Source: Curtobacterium sp. ZW137
GTDB taxonomy: Bacteria > Actinomycetota > Actinomycetes > Actinomycetales > Microbacteriaceae
Length of the DNA: 64,000 nt
Assembly (NCBI RefSeq): GCF_003762905.1
Contig: NZ_RJKS01000001.1
Location: 434,001 to 498,000, forward strand
Reading direction: 5' to 3'
The first letter of the stretch is position 1. Every line of letters starts with the position of its first letter. The position numbers were made by a program, and so were the translations under genes. Below are positions 1 through 9,526 of the stretch, one piece after another. A model generated the notes under the pieces. It did no database searches, was not told where the DNA came from, and saw only the letters and a program-made list of their open reading frames with translations.

Positions 1-755
1 ACGACGAGCCGCGGCGGGCGGACCGACCCGACACCGACGCCGAGGATGCCGCCGAAGCCCTGCTCCTCGAGCGCGGTCTCGTCGAGGACCTCGACGGTGA
101 GGGGGAGCCCCTCGGTGAAGCCGGACGCGACCTCGGCGACGTCGGACGGGCCGAGGTCGCCCGCGGCGGTGTTCACCAGGTCGCGGACGAGCGCGGTGGC
201 GTCGGCGACGGCAGCCGGCCGAGCCGTGACGTCGGCGCCGGACGCGCCGGCGACGGCGGCGGACGGCGCGAGGACGGTGATCGTCTGCGCGCCGCGGGTC
301 GGGCCGGTGGTGCCGGCGCCCTTGTGCCGGGTGAAGGCGTACGCACCGAGCGCAGCGCCCTCGAGCGCGGCGTCGACGAGCTCGGTCGAGTCGGTCGGCA
401 GTGCGAGCACGATCGACGCGGCCTGGGGGAGCTGCCGGACGGCGCTGCCGGCGGCGGAGCGCACGGCGGCGACGTCGGACGACGAAGCCGAAGCAGACGA
501 CGAAGACCCGAGCCCGATCAGGGCGATGCTCGATGCCGACACGTCGGTCGCGGGGAGCCGGACGAGCTGGTCCTTCGCACCGGTCACGCCGATGGCGGCG
601 AGGTCGAGTCCCTCGAGCGCGGGGACGGCACCGGTCGCGCCGGCGACCACGGTCGCGGGGGCGTCGCCGGCACCCGGCCGGACACCGAGCACGAGCACGT
701 CGGCGGAGATCGAGGAGGGGGATGAACTGTCGGTGGAGAGCGTCGGTCGGACCAT
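1..755 (-). CDS. pepA: Leucyl aminopeptidase (M17), 5' part only
   Basis: Read on the minus strand, an uninterrupted frame from ATG at 755 to the window edge gives about 251 residues starting MVRPTLSTDSSS. It is Ala/Ser-rich early on, followed by VLVLGVRPGAG, ALIGLGSSS, ALEGAALGAYAF and RDLVNTAAGDLGPSDVA. It ends at EEQGFGGILGVGVGSVRPPR. These match the macro-like N-terminal domain and the linker to the catalytic domain of M17 cytosol aminopeptidases, which release N-terminal residues with two bound metal ions. The metal-ligand motifs lie beyond the window edge, so activity cannot be judged. It is divergent from the PAC2 gene, leaving a 75-base shared promoter region. Confidence 0.85.
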   Translation of the reverse strand, partial: MVRPTLSTDSSSPSSISADVLVLGVRPGAGDAPATVVAGATGAVPALEGLDLAAIGVTGAKDQLVRLPATDVSASSIALIGLGSSSSASASSSDVAAVRSAAGSAVRQLPQAASIVLALPTDSTELVDAALEGAALGAYAFTRHKGAGTTGPTRGAQTITVLAPSAAVAGASGADVTARPAAVADATALVRDLVNTAAGDLGPSDVAEVASGFTEGLPLTVEVLDETALEEQGFGGILGVGVGSVRPPRLV

Positions 756-830
756 GCTCCAACCCTATCCACGCGGTGTTCGCTGTCGGCGTGGGCTGCG
801 CGGCAGGTGTGGGAGAACCGCCCGCCTAGC

Positions 831-1763
831 ATGGTGACGGTGAACCACCCCGAGGAGCTCTACACGTTCGACGAGTCCGCCCCGACGGTGCCGGCCGGCC
901 TGCACCTGGTCGCCGGGCTGACCGGGTTCGCGGACGCGGGGTCCGCGGTGGCGCAGGTCACGACCTCGATCCTCGAGCGGCTCGAGACCCGTCTCGTCGC
1001 CGAGTTCGACCCCGACGTCCTGTTGGACTGGCGCGCCCGCCGCCCGGTGATCACCTTCGAGCACGACCACATCACGGACATCGAGCCGCCGCGCCTCGCG
1101 CTGCACCTGGTCCGCGACGAGATCGGTCAGCCCTTCCTCTTCCTCTCCGGGTACGAGCCGGACTTCCAGTGGAACCGCTTCGTCCGCGCCGTCACCGACC
1201 TCGCGGCGCAGCTGCAGGTCGTCGACACCACGTGGGTGCAGTCGATCCCGATGCCCGTCCCGCACACCCGCCCGATCAGCCTGACCGTGTCGGGGACCCG
1301 CGCGGACCTCGTCGAGTCGATGAGCGTCTGGAAGCCGGAGACCCAGGCGCCCGCGAACGTGCTGCACCTGGTCGAGCACCGGCTCAGCGAGCTCGACCAG
1401 CAGGTCACGGGCCTGGTGCTCCTCGTCCCGCACTACCTCTCCGACACCGAGTTCCCGGACGCCGCGGTCGCCGCGCTCTCCGGCATCTCCGCGTCCACCG
1501 GCCTGATCTTCCCGACCGACGCCCTCCGTGAAGAGGGGCGCGAGTTCATCGCCCGCGTCGACGAGCAGGTGGCGGGCAACGGCGAGCTGCAGCGGCTGGT
1601 GTCCGCGCTCGAGGAGCGCCACGACACCTACATGGAGGGCAACCCGATCGCGTCGCCGCTCACGGGGGTGGACGGCGAGGTGCCGACCGCCGACGCGATC
1701 GCCGACGAACTCGAGCGCTTCCTGGCAGACCGTCGCGTCGACGGCGACGCAACCGACGACTGA
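831..1763 (+). CDS. PAC2 family (proteasome assembly chaperone-like) protein
   Basis: A 310-residue protein starting MVTVNHPEELYTF. The N-terminal half has the PAC2 pattern (GLHLVAGLTGFADAGS, then VAEFDPDVLLDWRARRP and FLFLSGYEPDFQW), and the C-terminal part is helical and acidic. Actinobacteria carry several such proteins related to eukaryotic PAC2; their function is not settled. I prefer ATG 831 over GTG 807 because the conserved fold begins just after it. CCTAGC directly before the ATG suggests a leaderless or very short leader. It lies between pepA (divergent) and an MFS gene. Confidence 0.85.
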   Translation: MVTVNHPEELYTFDESAPTVPAGLHLVAGLTGFADAGSAVAQVTTSILERLETRLVAEFDPDVLLDWRARRPVITFEHDHITDIEPPRLALHLVRDEIGQPFLFLSGYEPDFQWNRFVRAVTDLAAQLQVVDTTWVQSIPMPVPHTRPISLTVSGTRADLVESMSVWKPETQAPANVLHLVEHRLSELDQQVTGLVLLVPHYLSDTEFPDAAVAALSGISASTGLIFPTDALREEGREFIARVDEQVAGNGELQRLVSALEERHDTYMEGNPIASPLTGVDGEVPTADAIADELERFLADRRVDGDATDD

Positions 1764-1908
1764 GACCGGAGCACCTCCGGTCCGCACCGGACGTCGCGGT
1801 CACGCACCGGACCTCCAGATCGGTCTGGAGGCTGTGCACACGGCCGCGCGCACCTCGCGTTCTCCACAGCCCGTCCTGGCGGCGGGGCCGCGCCGATAGC
1901 CTTTCCGG

Positions 1909-3234
1909 ATGAACTCCCGCCGTGCCGTCGTCGTGTGGGGCGTCGCGGTCCTCGCGTACGTCCTGGCGGTCGTGCAGCGGTCCTCGCTCGGCGTCTCCGG
2001 TGTCGACGCGCAGGACCGCTTCGCGGTCTCCGCCGCCGTCCTGTCCACCCTCGCGGTCGTGCAGATCGCCGTCTACGCGGGCCTGCAGATCCCCGTCGGC
2101 ATCGCCCTCGACCGGATCGGCCCGCGCCGGCTCGTGCTGCTCGGCGCGCTCCTGCTGACCGTCGGACAGGCCGTCGTCGCGGTGTCACCGACGATCGGAC
2201 CTGCCATCGTCGGACGCATCCTCGTCGGGGCGGGCGACGCGATGACGTTCATCTCGGTGATCCGGCTGCTGCCGATGTGGTTCAGCGGGCGGATCCTGCC
2301 GCAGATCTCGCAGTGGACCGGCAACCTCGGCCAGATCGGCCAGATCGCCTCGGCGTTCCCGTTCGCCCTGCTGCTGCACACCGCCGGCTGGTCGGTCGCG
2401 TACTCGGTCGCCGCCGGGGCGAGTGCCGTCGGTCTCGCCCTGGCGTTCGTGTTCGTCCGGAACGGTCCGGTGCCGGTGCGCACGGACACCATCCCGCTGC
2501 CGCTCCCGCACACGTGGTCGGGCGCGTTCCACACCTTCGGGCACGCGCTCCGGCGTCCGGGGACGCAGCTCGGCTTCTGGTCGCACTACGTCACGCAGTC
2601 CTCCGGCACCGTGTTCAGCCTGCTCTGGGGTGTGCCGATGCTCCGCGGGCTCGGCTACTCCGCGACCGAAGCGGCGGGCTTCCTCACCGTGATCGTCGTC
2701 GTGGGCTTCGTCGCCGGGCCGCTCCTCGGGATCCTCTGCGCCCGGTTCCCGCTCCGCCGGTCGAACCTGGTGCTCGGCGTCGTCGTGCTGCTCGGCGTGG
2801 TGTGGACGGCGGTGCTGCTCTGGCCGGACCACCCGCCGACCTGGCTGCTCGTGCTGCTCGTCGTCGCGATGGGCATCGGCGGTCCGGGCTCGCTGATCGG
2901 GTTCGACTTCGCCCGCTCCTTCAACCCGATGGGGTCGCTGGGGTCCGCGAACGGCGTCGTGAACGTCGGCGGGTTCCTCGCGGCGTTCGTGATGATGTAC
3001 TGCATCGGCGTCCTGCTCGACGTCGTCTCGCGGGCGACGGGCGACACGGTCTTCGCGTGGTCGAACTTCCGGATCGCCCTCACCGTGCAGTACCTCGTCA
3101 TCGGGTTCGGGGTGGCGATGCTCCTGCACGCGCGCCGCCGGACCCGCGCCCTGATGCAGGTGCAGGACGGAATACGGGTGGCCCCGCTCTGGGTTGCACT
3201 CGTTGCACGCCTACGGAAGCAGAGCGTGCAATAA
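1909..3234 (+). CDS. MFS transporter
   Basis: A 441-residue membrane protein with about 12 hydrophobic segments. The first is VVVWGVAVLAYVLAVV, and the loop 2/3 signature GIALDRIGPRRLVLLGALLL (residues about 64-83) is typical of the major facilitator superfamily. The central loop around residues 180-205 splits two six-helix halves. Substrate cannot be told from sequence. The start ATG sits about 8 bases after GATAGCCT, a -10-like box, so it may be leaderless. The last codons overlap a TTGCAC repeat cluster that may belong to the rpoD promoter. Confidence 0.85.
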   Translation: MNSRRAVVVWGVAVLAYVLAVVQRSSLGVSGVDAQDRFAVSAAVLSTLAVVQIAVYAGLQIPVGIALDRIGPRRLVLLGALLLTVGQAVVAVSPTIGPAIVGRILVGAGDAMTFISVIRLLPMWFSGRILPQISQWTGNLGQIGQIASAFPFALLLHTAGWSVAYSVAAGASAVGLALAFVFVRNGPVPVRTDTIPLPLPHTWSGAFHTFGHALRRPGTQLGFWSHYVTQSSGTVFSLLWGVPMLRGLGYSATEAAGFLTVIVVVGFVAGPLLGILCARFPLRRSNLVLGVVVLLGVVWTAVLLWPDHPPTWLLVLLVVAMGIGGPGSLIGFDFARSFNPMGSLGSANGVVNVGGFLAAFVMMYCIGVLLDVVSRATGDTVFAWSNFRIALTVQYLVIGFGVAMLLHARRRTRALMQVQDGIRVAPLWVALVARLRKQSVQ

Positions 3235-3240
3235 TGAGAG
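3194..3240 (+). promoter_or_regulatory. TTGCAC repeats before rpoD
   Basis: TTGCAC occurs at 3194-3199 and 3203-3208, and its inverse GTGCAA at 3226-3231, directly followed by TAATGA. The cluster straddles the stop codon of the MFS gene and lies about 200 bases before the rpoD start. A second -35-like TTGACA lies at 3304-3309 but has no convincing -10. The direct-plus-inverted arrangement could be a promoter with an operator. This is inference only. Confidence 0.35.
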
Positions 3241-3429
3241 CCGGACCCGTTCGGGTTCCCCGTGTTCAGGTGCTCCTCAAGTGCGCCGGATTCAGTGGGG
3301 GACTTGACATGGGTCCTAGTGCTGCCCGGACAACGAGGACCAGCGACGCGGGGGAACTGCGGCGCGGGCCCTGGGCGGCGAGGGAAGGCCACGACCCCAG
3401 GAACGTGGCACGACGAGAGAGGTGATCGC

Positions 3430-4710
<1,281 letters not shown>

Positions 4711-4719
4711 GCCGCCGCG

Positions 4720-5979
4720 GTGCGCTTCTTCATCCCGATCCTCATCGGGCGGATCCTCCGTGCCCTCGCTCGCGCGCGGGGCGGCGGGTCCGCCTACCCG
4801 GGCTACATCGTCCTGAAGCTCGTGCCGGACTTCCTCCAGCACGTGACGAAGCAGTTCCCGAACGGCGTCGTGTTCGTGCTCGGCTCGAACGGCAAGTCCA
4901 CGACGACGCACATGATCTCCGAGATCGTCCGTGCGCACGGGCTCCGCGTGTTCACGAACCCCTCCGGCGCGAACCTGCCGCAGGGCATCGCGTCGGCGCT
5001 GCTGTCCGAGGTCTCCCTCGGCGGCCGACTCAAGGCGGACATCGGCATCCTCGAGGTCGACGAGGCCTTCGCCGTCGAGCTCGCGGGGATCCTGTCGCCC
5101 TCCACGGTGACGATGCTCAACGTGCAGGTCGACCAGCTCTACCGGTTCTTCGAGACCGAGCGCGTCGCGGCCATGATGCTCGACACGGCGGCACTGTCCA
5201 CCGCGAACGTGATCACGAACCACGACGACCAGTTCCTCGACGCCTACGTCGGTGTCGACGGGCAGCGCGTGCTCCGCTTCGGTGCGAGCGCCGAGATCGT
5301 CGCGGCCGCCCCGAACGGCCTGCAGAACGCGGACGACTTCGGTCGGGCAGCCGGTTCGGAGACGGCTGCGGACTCCGTGGTCATCGAGAACCGCGGCGAT
5401 GCCGCCACCATCGCCTTCGACGGCGCGGACATCCCGGTGCGCCTGCCCGCCCGTGGGCTGCACTACGCGGTCGACGCCGCAGCGGCCACGGCGACGGCCA
5501 GCGCCGCGCTCGGGGCCCAGTTCCGTGCGTCCTCCGTGACCGCCGCGTTCGCGAAGATGAAGCCGGCGTACGGTCGCGGTGAGCGGCTGCCCATCGCCGG
5601 CGAGTCCGCCGAGTTCACGATGTTCAAGAACGCCGCGAGCCTCCAGCTCAACCTCGACGCGCTGCCGGACCACCCCGAACAGGTGCTCATGGCGATCGAC
5701 GAGGGCACGCCGGACATCTCGTGGATCTACGACATCGACTTCTCCAAGCTCGACCACGTTGACGTCGTCTCCGGGGACAAGGCCTGGCAGATCGCGATCG
5801 CCCTCGAGCACGCCGGCGTCCGGATCGGCCGCGTGGAGCCCGACGTCGAAGCCGCGATCAAGCACATGCAGGGCCTCGGTGCGACCACCAGCGGGACGAA
5901 GAACTTCATCGTCAACTACGAGATCATGATGATCGCCCGGAAGGCCCTCGGCCACCCGGACCTGGAGAAGACCGCATGA
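4720..5979 (+). CDS. murT: MurT-like Mur ligase, cysteine-free (divergent lipid II isoglutaminyl synthase subunit)
   Basis: A 419-residue Mur-ligase-family protein with a C-terminal MurT domain (DUF1727). An N-terminal hydrophobic stretch (FFIPILIGRIL) is followed by the P-loop GSNGKSTTT (55-63). The middle domain holds LNVQVDQLYRFFETERV. The C-terminal domain keeps PAYGRGE (about 283-289) and DISWIYDIDF (332-341), equivalent to the MurT segment that donates the Asp of the MurT/GatD triad. Two things are odd. There is no Cys in the whole protein, so the Cys4 zinc ribbon of canonical MurT (expected near residues 185-225) is absent. The usual KNPAG motif reads KNAAS (303-307). The GTG start follows rpoD by 9 bases without a clear RBS. 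It overlaps the GatD-like gene by 4 bases, so the two are surely co-translated. The substrate may differ from ammonia; see findings. Confidence 0.85.
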   Translation: MRFFIPILIGRILRALARARGGGSAYPGYIVLKLVPDFLQHVTKQFPNGVVFVLGSNGKSTTTHMISEIVRAHGLRVFTNPSGANLPQGIASALLSEVSLGGRLKADIGILEVDEAFAVELAGILSPSTVTMLNVQVDQLYRFFETERVAAMMLDTAALSTANVITNHDDQFLDAYVGVDGQRVLRFGASAEIVAAAPNGLQNADDFGRAAGSETAADSVVIENRGDAATIAFDGADIPVRLPARGLHYAVDAAAATATASAALGAQFRASSVTAAFAKMKPAYGRGERLPIAGESAEFTMFKNAASLQLNLDALPDHPEQVLMAIDEGTPDISWIYDIDFSKLDHVDVVSGDKAWQIAIALEHAGVRIGRVEPDVEAAIKHMQGLGATTSGTKNFIVNYEIMMIARKALGHPDLEKTA

Positions 5980-6749
5980 CGGCCGAACGCCTGAGGATCC
6001 TGCACGTCTACCCGCGGCAGATGGGTGTGTCGGGGGACCGCGGCAACGTGGTGGCCCTGACGCGCCGCGCGGACGCCGCCGACATCCCCACAGAGGTGCT
6101 CGAGTACGCCCCCGGCGACGAGCTCCCCACCGCCGCTGACGTCGTCGTGGTGGGCAACGGCCCGCTCAGCGCGATGCGGTCCCTCGGTGCCGACGTGGCC
6201 CGGATCGCCGCACCCCTCCGGTCGTTCGCGGCCGACGGCGTCCCGATCGTGGCCGTCGGTGGCGGGTTCGACCTCGCGACGACCGAGATCGTCCCGACCG
6301 ACGGTGCGCCGCTCGCCGGCTTCGGCGTGTTCGACGCCCGAGCCGTCCGCGGAGCCGAGCGCCGGGTGAACTACTTCGTCCTCGAGACGCGGTACCCGCT
6401 GCTCCCCGGCGCGTCCAAGCGGCTCGCGGGCTTCGAGGACCACGCCACGAAGATCGAGCTCGGCGCCGGGGTGACCCCGTTCGCGGACGTCGTCTCGGGT
6501 GGCGGCAACCAGGCCGGTTCCGCGGTCGAGGGTGCGATCAGCGGGACCTCGTTCGGCACCCACACCCAGGGGCCGCTCCTGCCGCTGAACCCCGCGCTCA
6601 CCGACGCGGTCCTCGCGGCCGCGACGGCACGTCTCGGCCGCGAGTACGCGCCGGACCCGGAGCGCACGGCGTCGATCGACCGGTACGCGCGCGAAGCGCG
6701 AGCCACCGTCGACCGTTACGTCGACAAGGCGTTCAAGCGCATCGCCTGA
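5976..6749 (+). CDS. gatD: GatD-like class I glutamine amidotransferase without the catalytic Cys
   Basis: A 257-residue CobB/CobQ-like amidotransferase-fold protein, partner of the upstream MurT-like gene (ATGA overlap). The family's nucleophile elbow (ICGGYQ in canonical GatD, Cys about 94) reads VAVGGGFDL here: Gly95 stands where Cys should be, confirmed at codon 6258-6260 (ggt). The protein contains no Cys anywhere. The His-bearing motif is kept as GTHTQGPLLPLNP (His196). The early MGVSGDRGNVVAL segment, the GNGPLSAM loop and the ETRYPLLPG segment are otherwise in place, so this is not a decaying gene. Glutaminase activity is predicted to be lost, leaving a structural or regulatory role, or a binding role for another amine donor. 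Confidence 0.85.
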   Translation: MTAERLRILHVYPRQMGVSGDRGNVVALTRRADAADIPTEVLEYAPGDELPTAADVVVVGNGPLSAMRSLGADVARIAAPLRSFAADGVPIVAVGGGFDLATTEIVPTDGAPLAGFGVFDARAVRGAERRVNYFVLETRYPLLPGASKRLAGFEDHATKIELGAGVTPFADVVSGGGNQAGSAVEGAISGTSFGTHTQGPLLPLNPALTDAVLAAATARLGREYAPDPERTASIDRYAREARATVDRYVDKAFKRIA

Positions 6750-6770
6750 GCGCGACCGAACGAACGAACG

Positions 6771-6808
6771 ACGGGAGGCACGGTGCCAGCTGGCACCGTG
6801 CCTCCCGT
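6771..6808. terminator. Bidirectional hairpin terminator (family T)
   Basis: A perfect inverted repeat ACGGGAGGCACGGTGCC / rc, centred on AGCT, lies between the convergent gatD-like and DUF7455 genes. It is one of four near-identical hairpins in this window (also 14883, 29216 and 34662), all between convergent genes. Confidence 0.75.
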
Positions 6809-6843
6809 TCGTTCTGGGTTGCGTCGCGTCGCGTCGGGCGCGA

Positions 6844-7068
6844 CTACTTCGACTCGTAGAGTCGGCTGCTCTCGTCGTGCCACTCGATGGCGGTGGCGGC
6901 GAGCTTGTCCTTGAACTCCGCGCCGTGGTGGGCGCAGAAGAACAGTTCACCGCTCGCCATGGTGGCTCGGATGTACGCCTGCGCGCCGCAGCTGTCGCAA
7001 CGGTCAGCAGCGGTGAGCTGGTGGCTGCCGAGTTCGTCGATGGAGAGGTCCTGCACGGTCTGGGTCAT
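6844..7068 (-). CDS. DUF7455 small zinc-ribbon protein
   Basis: A 74-residue protein starting MTQTVQDLSIDELGSHQ. It carries CDSCGAQAY and a second metal-ligand group FFCAHHG, fitting a small zinc-binding fold. Such proteins are conserved beside rpoD/parE in actinobacteria and have no established role. The longer upstream frame is rejected: ATG at 7068 has GAGGAG 7 bases upstream. It is convergent with gatD-like and divergent from parE. Confidence 0.85.
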   Translation of the reverse strand: MTQTVQDLSIDELGSHQLTAADRCDSCGAQAYIRATMASGELFFCAHHGAEFKDKLAATAIEWHDESSRLYESK

Positions 7069-7262
7069 TGCTGTGCTCCTCACGGATCGCAGGTGGTGCG
7101 GGTCGGCCCATCCGCACGGGGTGCGGTCGGGTCCACCCATTTCAACACGTGCTGCCTGAATACGTCGCATTGTGGGACCCCCATTTCGCTGAGCGCGGAT
7201 CGGCGGCCCCCAGTGCGAGTGTCAGCGCGGGGAGTGTCGGTGGTGCTCGGTATTCTCGGGAG

Positions 7263-9389
7263 GTGAGCTCCGACTACTCCGCACGCCATCTCTCCGTCCT
7301 CGAAGGACTCGAGGCCGTTCGGAAGCGTCCCGGCATGTACATCGGCTCGACGGACTCCCGCGGCCTCATGCACTGCCTGTGGGAGATCATCGACAACTCC
7401 GTCGACGAAGCCCTCGCCGGCCACGGTGACGAGATCGGCGTGCGGCTGTTCCCGGACGGCTCCGTCCAGGTCACCGACACCGCGCGTGGCATCCCGGTCG
7501 ACGTGGAACCGAAGACCGGCCTCACCGGGGTCGAGGTCGTGTTCACCAAGCTGCACGCCGGCGGCAAGTTCGGCTCGGGGTCGTACGCGGCCTCCGGTGG
7601 TCTGCACGGCGTCGGCGCCTCGGTCGTGAACGCGCTGTCGGAGCGCCTCGACGTCGAGGTCGACCGCGGCGGCAAGACCTACGCGATGTCCTTCCACCGC
7701 GGCGAGCCCGGCACCTTCGACGACGCGAAGGGCATCGGCCCGGACGCGCCGTTCAGCCCGTTCACCTCGGGGAGCGAGCTCCGTGTCGTGGGCAAGGTCA
7801 AGAAGGGTGTCACCGGCTCGCGGATCCGCTACTGGGCCGACCGTCAGATCTTCACGAAGGACGCTGCCTTCAGCATGTCCGACCTGGTCAACCGGGCGCG
7901 CCAGACCGCGTTCCTGGTCCCCGGACTCGGCCTGACCATCACCGACGAGCGTCCGGCCGCGATCGAAGCGGCAGCCGCCCGGGCCGAAGCCACCGGCACC
8001 GCGGTCGACACCGGTCCGGTCATCGAACGCTTCCGGTACGAAGGCGGGATCGGCGAGTTCGTCGAGCACCTCGCCCCGGACACCGCGCTGACCGACGTCT
8101 GGCGCGTCCAGGGCACCGGGACCTTCACCGAGACCGTGCCGATGCTCGACGACAAGGGCCACATGGTGTCCACCGACGTCGAGCGCTCGTGCGAGGTGGA
8201 CCTGGCGCTCCGCTGGGGCGGCGGCTACGAGACCGTGTTCCGCAGCTTCGTCAACATCATCGCGACGCCGAAGGGCGGCACGCACCAGGCCGGCTTCGAG
8301 AGCGGCGTGATGAAGGCCGTCCGCACCCAGGTGGAAGCGAACGCCCGCAAGCTCAAGGTCGGCCAGGACAAGCTCGACAAGGACGACGTCCTCGCCGGCA
8401 TGACCGCCGTGCTGACGGTCCGGCTGCCCGAGCCGCAGTTCGAAGGCCAGACGAAGGAAGTGCTCGGCACCCCGGCGGTCCGGAAGATCGTCGACCAGGT
8501 CGTGTCCAAGCGCCTGACCGAGATCCTCACCTCGACGCAGCGCACCGAGAAGGCCCAGGCGGCGGCCCTGCTCGAGAAGGTCGTCTCCGAGATGAAGTCC
8601 CGGATCTCGGCCCGCGCCCACAAGGAGACCCAGCGCCGGAAGAACGCGCTGGAGAACTCGTCGTTGCCGACGAAGCTCGCGGACTGCCGCTCGAACGACG
8701 TCGAGGGCACGGAGCTCTTCATCGTCGAAGGGGACTCCGCCCTCGGCACCGCCAAGCTCGCGCGCAACAGCGAGTACCAGGCGCTGCTGCCGATCCGCGG
8801 CAAGATCCTGAACGTGCAGAAGGCCTCGGTCTCCGACATGCTCAGCAACGCCGAGTGCGCGTCGATCATCCAGGTCATCGGTGCCGGCTCGGGTCGCACG
8901 TTCGAACTCGACCAGGCTCGCTACGGCAAGGTCATCATCATGTCCGACGCCGACGTCGACGGCGCCCACATCCGGACGCTGCTCCTGACCCTGTTCTTCC
9001 GGTACATGCGCCCGATGATCGAGCAGGGTCGGGTCTTCGCCGCCGTGCCGCCGCTGCACCGGGTCGTCGTGGTGAACCGCGGCAAGCCGAACGACACGAT
9101 CTACACCTACTCCGAGCAGGAACTGCAGACGCTCCTGAAGAAGCTCGAGAAGTCCGGCAAGAAGTACCAGGAGCCGATCCAGCGGTACAAGGGCCTCGGC
9201 GAGATGGACGCGGACCAGCTGGCGGAGACCACGATGGACCGTGCGCACCGCACACTGCGCCGGGTGAACGTCAACGACGCCGAGGGTGCCGCGAAGGTCT
9301 TCGAGCTGCTCATGGGCAACGACGTGGCCCCGCGCAAGGAGTTCATCCTCGCCGGCGAGGGCCTGGACCGCGACCGCATCGACGTCTGA
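7263..9389 (+). CDS. parE: DNA topoisomerase IV subunit B
   Basis: A 708-residue type IIA topoisomerase ATPase subunit. The GHKL ATPase begins VLEGLEAVRKRPGMYIGST (12-30), with EIIDNSVDEA and GGLHGVGASVVNALS. The TOPRIM domain has FIVEGDSALGTAK (about residue 488) and MSDADVDGAHIRT (about 559). The C-terminus is the GyrB/ParE tail (RYKGLGEMDADQLAETTMD). I call it ParE rather than GyrB from the position after rpoD and the neighbouring ParC-type subunit; gyrBA is normally near dnaA. GTG 7263 fits the conserved N-terminus; the upstream extension is not conserved. TATTCT 8-13 bases before suggests a leaderless transcript. Confidence 0.9.
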   Translation: MSSDYSARHLSVLEGLEAVRKRPGMYIGSTDSRGLMHCLWEIIDNSVDEALAGHGDEIGVRLFPDGSVQVTDTARGIPVDVEPKTGLTGVEVVFTKLHAGGKFGSGSYAASGGLHGVGASVVNALSERLDVEVDRGGKTYAMSFHRGEPGTFDDAKGIGPDAPFSPFTSGSELRVVGKVKKGVTGSRIRYWADRQIFTKDAAFSMSDLVNRARQTAFLVPGLGLTITDERPAAIEAAAARAEATGTAVDTGPVIERFRYEGGIGEFVEHLAPDTALTDVWRVQGTGTFTETVPMLDDKGHMVSTDVERSCEVDLALRWGGGYETVFRSFVNIIATPKGGTHQAGFESGVMKAVRTQVEANARKLKVGQDKLDKDDVLAGMTAVLTVRLPEPQFEGQTKEVLGTPAVRKIVDQVVSKRLTEILTSTQRTEKAQAAALLEKVVSEMKSRISARAHKETQRRKNALENSSLPTKLADCRSNDVEGTELFIVEGDSALGTAKLARNSEYQALLPIRGKILNVQKASVSDMLSNAECASIIQVIGAGSGRTFELDQARYGKVIIMSDADVDGAHIRTLLLTLFFRYMRPMIEQGRVFAAVPPLHRVVVVNRGKPNDTIYTYSEQELQTLLKKLEKSGKKYQEPIQRYKGLGEMDADQLAETTMDRAHRTLRRVNVNDAEGAAKVFELLMGNDVAPRKEFILAGEGLDRDRIDV

Positions 9390-9433
9390 CGCGCAGGCGC
9401 CCGGCGGGCGGGCGTGCGCGCGAAGTGGTGGCG

Positions 9434-9480
9434 GAAAGCGACAGTGGTCGGCCGGAGACCGGCCGACCACTGTCGCTTTC
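9434..9480. terminator. Long bidirectional hairpin between parE and parC
   Basis: Arms of about 22 bases (GAAAGCGACAGTGGTCGG.. and its inverse) flank a 3-base loop AGA between the convergent parE and parC genes. It is likely a shared terminator. Confidence 0.75.
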
Positions 9481-9526
9481 GCGCACCAGAAGCGCGGCGC
9501 GGCGCGCGCCGGCGCGCGCGCGGCGC

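Noticed and set aside
3304-3340. TTGACA box as the main rpoD promoter
   Set aside because: No convincing -10 hexamer at 16-19 bases.
5976-6749. GatD-like gene as a pseudogene
   Set aside because: Frame intact, overlap with murT kept, other motifs conserved; a single nucleophile replacement in a coupled gene is better explained by a changed function.
7263-9389. gyrB rather than parE
   Set aside because: Location after rpoD and beside a ParC-type subunit without a GyrA box favours parE; only a genome search for a dnaA-linked gyrBA would settle it.
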